From the NCBI GenBank assembly GCA_900551505.1, contig URWK01000051.1:1-8230 (forward strand): a stretch of 8,230 nucleotides of DNA, in the 5' to 3' direction. The position numbers and the translations under genes were made by a program. Of this stretch, positions 6,329 to 8,230 are shown in pieces; within the stretch, counting starts at the first letter, position 1; every line of letters starts with the position of its first letter. Origin of the DNA: an uncultured Ruminococcus sp. (GTDB taxonomy: Bacteria; Bacillota; Clostridia; Oscillospirales; Ruminococcaceae). Under the pieces are notes generated by a model. It did no database searches. It had not been told where the DNA came from and saw only the letters and a program-made list of their open reading frames with translations.

Positions 6329-7065
6329 ATTCTGCCACCACCTAATTTATAACCCCTCGGAGTAATGATTTTTCCGTTACTTACATATGTCTGTGAATTT
6401 CCGATTATAACAGTTGAAAACATATCCACATCGGCATTTTTAAGTTCTTTAAGCGTGATTACTTCATGCGACTGGTTTTCTCTGTGAGCGTTTCTGACAA
6501 TTCCGACAGGTGTTTCTTCGCTTCTGTAAAGTAATATTATATCGGCGGTCTTCGTAAGGTAGTCAACACGTTTTTTGGATTTCGGATTATAAAGACAAAT
6601 CACAAAGTCACCCATTGCAGCACATTCAACTCTCTTGTAAATAAGGTCTATAGGTGTCATAAGGTCGCTCAGACTTACAACTGCAAAATCATGCATAACA
6701 GGAGCTCCAAGGATACTTGCACATGATGAAAGTGCCGTTACACCCGAAACAATTTCAACTTCAATACTTGTATTCTTCGCAACTTCAAGCATTATTCCTG
6801 CCATTCCGTAAATTCCGCTGTCTCCGCTTGAAATGAATGCCACACGTTTTCCCATCATCGCATAATCGAGTGCGATTCTGCAACGGTCTACCTCTTTTTT
6901 CATACCGGTTGCGACATAACGTTTTTCCGGAAAAATCTTTCTCATAAGTTCAACGTATTTTGTATATCCCACTACAACTTCCGAAGTTTCAAGTGCCTGA
7001 TAAGCTTCAAAAGTCATGTTCTGCTTATCTCCTGCTCCGAAACCCACTACAAAAATCTTTCCCAT
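6325..7065 (-). CDS. cbiH: Precorrin-3B / cobalt-precorrin-3 C17-methyltransferase
   Basis: SAM-dependent methylation at C17 with ring contraction in corrin synthesis. The same family is called CobJ in the aerobic route and CbiH in the anaerobic route; CbiH is preferred because cbiK (early cobalt insertion) is in the same cluster. Seen: 246 residues, standard length for a single-domain enzyme, with N-terminal VVGFGAGD (6-13, usually VVGxGPGD), VVGYTKY (31-37), TGMKKEVDR (53-61), SSGDSGIYGMAG (79-90), SGVTALSSCASILGAP (107-122), HDFAVVSLSDLMTP (125-138), GDFVICLYNPKS (152-163), TPVGIVRNA (185-193), IIGNSQTY (220-227) and TPRGY (235-239). These are characteristic blocks of the family. The ATG at 7065 is preceded by AAAAAGGAG at 11 nt and overlaps the hemA stop by one base. 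Its TGA overlaps the downstream TTG start (TTGA). No fused second domain is visible. Confidence 0.95.
   Translation of the reverse strand: MGKIFVVGFGAGDKQNMTFEAYQALETSEVVVGYTKYVELMRKIFPEKRYVATGMKKEVDRCRIALDYAMMGKRVAFISSGDSGIYGMAGIMLEVAKNTSIEVEIVSGVTALSSCASILGAPVMHDFAVVSLSDLMTPIDLIYKRVECAAMGDFVICLYNPKSKKRVDYLTKTADIILLYRSEETPVGIVRNAHRENQSHEVITLKELKNADVDMFSTVIIGNSQTYVSNGKIITPRGYKLGGGRI
6338..6343 (-). promoter_or_regulatory. Ribosome binding site AGGTGG for the TTG start of the fusion gene
   Basis: AGGTGG lies 9 nt upstream of the TTG at 6328-6326, within the last codons of cbiH. It supports the TTG as the real start, since no ATG is available between the upstream in-frame stop and the conserved HemC N-terminus. 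Confidence 0.65.
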
Positions 7066-8198
7066 TATATCAATAACTCCTTTTTCAATAGTTCAATAAT
7101 TCTTTTAAATTCCTGATTAGTTTCTGTATCCCGTATTCTGTAAATTAACTTTTTCGTTACTGTGTCTGTGTCCTTCAGTAAGTATCTGTTTTCAGTAAAC
7201 AGTTTCCAGTTCATAAATTCTCTTATGCCGTCTTCGATAATTATCTCTGCTTTTCTGATTTCCTCTGTTTTCTTACTGTTGTTTGAGTATGCGATTTTTT
7301 CAAAGTCATCTATATTGAGATAACAACAGTTTTCATTTTCAAAGGGCTGAATATCTTTCGGAACTGCCAAATCAATAAATGTTCTGTGTCTGCCGTCATT
7401 GAGTATGTCTTTAATTCTGTTACAGTCGATAACGCAATGAGGACTTGAAGTTGCTGAAATTATTCCGTCCATGTCTTTTATGTATGAATATCTGTCATTG
7501 TAGTCTATAATTGTTATTCCGTTGTTGTAGTTTGTTTTTGGAATTGGCTGTCTGTTTCTTGAAGTTACGAATATGTGGAATTTTTTCTTCTGGTCTTCAA
7601 GGTTTTTAAGAACTGTTCCGCCGGTCTTACCGCTTGCTCCTATGAGCAGAATATTGCTCCCATTTACATTTCTCACAAGTGAGCTGACTGCAAGAGTTGC
7701 TACTGAAACAGATGTTTTTGAAAGCAGTGTTTCGGTTTTTACTTTTTTGGCATATGTTATGGCATTGCGGAAAAGAGTATTTAAAACCGAACCGCACAGT
7801 TTTGAAGAAACCGCATTTTCATGTGCAACCTTGACTTGTCCGAGAATCTGGTCTTCTCCGATAATCATTGAATCAAGTCCCACTGCAAGCCTGAAAAGAT
7901 GATTTACCGCAATTTCATCATTCAAGAATACCATATATCCGGAAATGTTCGTGCCGATTAACTTATTAAAGTATTCTGTCACTTTATTCCTGTCGAGTAC
8001 GCCGTTTTCCGTGGCAAGATATATTTCTGTACGGTTGCAGGTCGAAACCCAGACACATTCTTCTGCTATATCTTTTATCAGTTCTTCGGCATATGCAAGC
8101 TGTTTTTTGGTTGTGAATGCTGTCAGCTCTCTTATATGAACCGGTGCAGTTCTGTAACTCAGAATCACTGCCATGATTCTTATATCCATCTCATTCAT
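7065..8198 (-). CDS. hemA: Glutamyl-tRNA reductase
   Basis: NADPH-dependent reduction of glutamyl-tRNA(Glu) to glutamate-1-semialdehyde, the first committed step of C5-pathway tetrapyrrole synthesis, in the cytoplasm. Seen: 377 residues with the N-terminal TAPVHIRE block (18-25), the catalytic-cysteine motif STCNRTEIY (Cys54), the GLDSMIIGEDQILGQVK block (107-123), a nucleotide-binding loop LLIGASGKTGG (184-194), ISATSSPH (247-254) and FIDLAVPKDI (274-283). The loop differs from the commoner GAGEMG form, and the protein is shorter than the usual 400-450 residues, mostly at the C-terminal dimerisation region. The ATG at 8198 has AAAAGGA only 4 nt upstream; an in-frame ATG at 8189 (13 nt from the same site) also fits. 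Its TAA stop shares one base with the cbiH ATG (TAATG), so coupling is likely. It is the first gene visible in the operon; any leader or promoter lies beyond the artefactual window end. Family assignment is firm, exact start less so. Confidence 0.96.
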   Translation of the reverse strand: MNEMDIRIMAVILSYRTAPVHIRELTAFTTKKQLAYAEELIKDIAEECVWVSTCNRTEIYLATENGVLDRNKVTEYFNKLIGTNISGYMVFLNDEIAVNHLFRLAVGLDSMIIGEDQILGQVKVAHENAVSSKLCGSVLNTLFRNAITYAKKVKTETLLSKTSVSVATLAVSSLVRNVNGSNILLIGASGKTGGTVLKNLEDQKKKFHIFVTSRNRQPIPKTNYNNGITIIDYNDRYSYIKDMDGIISATSSPHCVIDCNRIKDILNDGRHRTFIDLAVPKDIQPFENENCCYLNIDDFEKIAYSNNSKKTEEIRKAEIIIEDGIREFMNWKLFTENRYLLKDTDTVTKKLIYRIRDTETNQEFKRIIELLKKELLI

Positions 8199-8215
8199 CT
8201 TATCCTTTTCTCCGG

Positions 8216-8230
8216 AGGGGGGGCGGGGGG
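8216..8230. other. G-rich tract at window end, probable artefact
   Basis: From about 8214 the sequence becomes nearly pure G with one C, just upstream of the hemA ribosome site (AAAAGGA at 8203-8209). The outward orientation (poly-G at the right, poly-C at the left) matches read-end artefacts at both contig ends. The true hemA leader is therefore missing. Confidence 0.78.

Noticed and set aside
8199..8230. A cobalamin riboswitch or promoter upstream of hemA
   Set aside because: Only about 17 bases of credible sequence precede hemA before the G-rich tract; no riboswitch element can be seen.
1..8230. CRISPR arrays, tRNA/rRNA genes, insertion sequences
   Set aside because: No regularly spaced repeats, no cloverleaf-like sequence and no transposase or terminal repeats were seen; coding sequence fills almost the whole window.

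Overview
The window holds a densely packed, single-strand (minus) gene cluster for making the corrin ring from glutamyl-tRNA. It suggests an anaerobic, low-to-mid-GC Gram-positive bacterium of the Clostridia, most like a Ruminococcus/Oscillospiraceae gut or rumen organism. The reasons are the C5-type entry enzyme (glutamyl-tRNA reductase), the early-cobalt chelatase CbiK, AAGGAGG-like ribosome sites, and a lipoprotein with a Thr/Val-rich linker followed by an SH3b domain, a style common in Ruminococcus. The lineage is inferred from sequence style, not from a search.

In transcription order (right to left) the genes are: hemA (8198-7065), cbiH/cobJ (7065-6325), a three-domain hemC-cobA-hemD fusion (6328-3992), an SH3b lipoprotein of unknown role (3955-3143), hemB (3121-2153), cbiJ/cobK (2163-1402), a precorrin-2 dehydrogenase of SirC/CysG-N type (1421-819) and cbiK (822-46). 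Six of the seven junctions overlap or are at most 21 nt apart; the largest gap is 36 nt, in front of the lipoprotein. This indicates one operon with extensive translational coupling. No gap exceeds 300 bases, and there is no RNA gene, CRISPR array or insertion sequence.

Together the products run: HemA makes glutamate semialdehyde; HemL, not present here, would make 5-aminolevulinate; HemB makes porphobilinogen; the fusion protein makes hydroxymethylbilane, then uroporphyrinogen III, then precorrin-2; the dehydrogenase makes sirohydrochlorin; CbiK inserts cobalt; CbiH and CbiJ act later in the anaerobic corrin pathway. The remaining cbi/cob genes must lie elsewhere.

The points most worth a second look are a perfect 20-bp inverted repeat with a 3-nt loop inside the cbiJ coding region (1964-2006), the HemC-CobA-HemD fusion with altered SAM-binding motifs, a precorrin-2 dehydrogenase that appears to lack two conserved active-site residues, and the embedded lipoprotein gene. 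Both ends of the window are G/C homopolymer tracts (1-33 and about 8216-8230) that look like sequencing or assembly artefacts, so the true flanks, including any cobalamin riboswitch upstream of hemA, are not visible.
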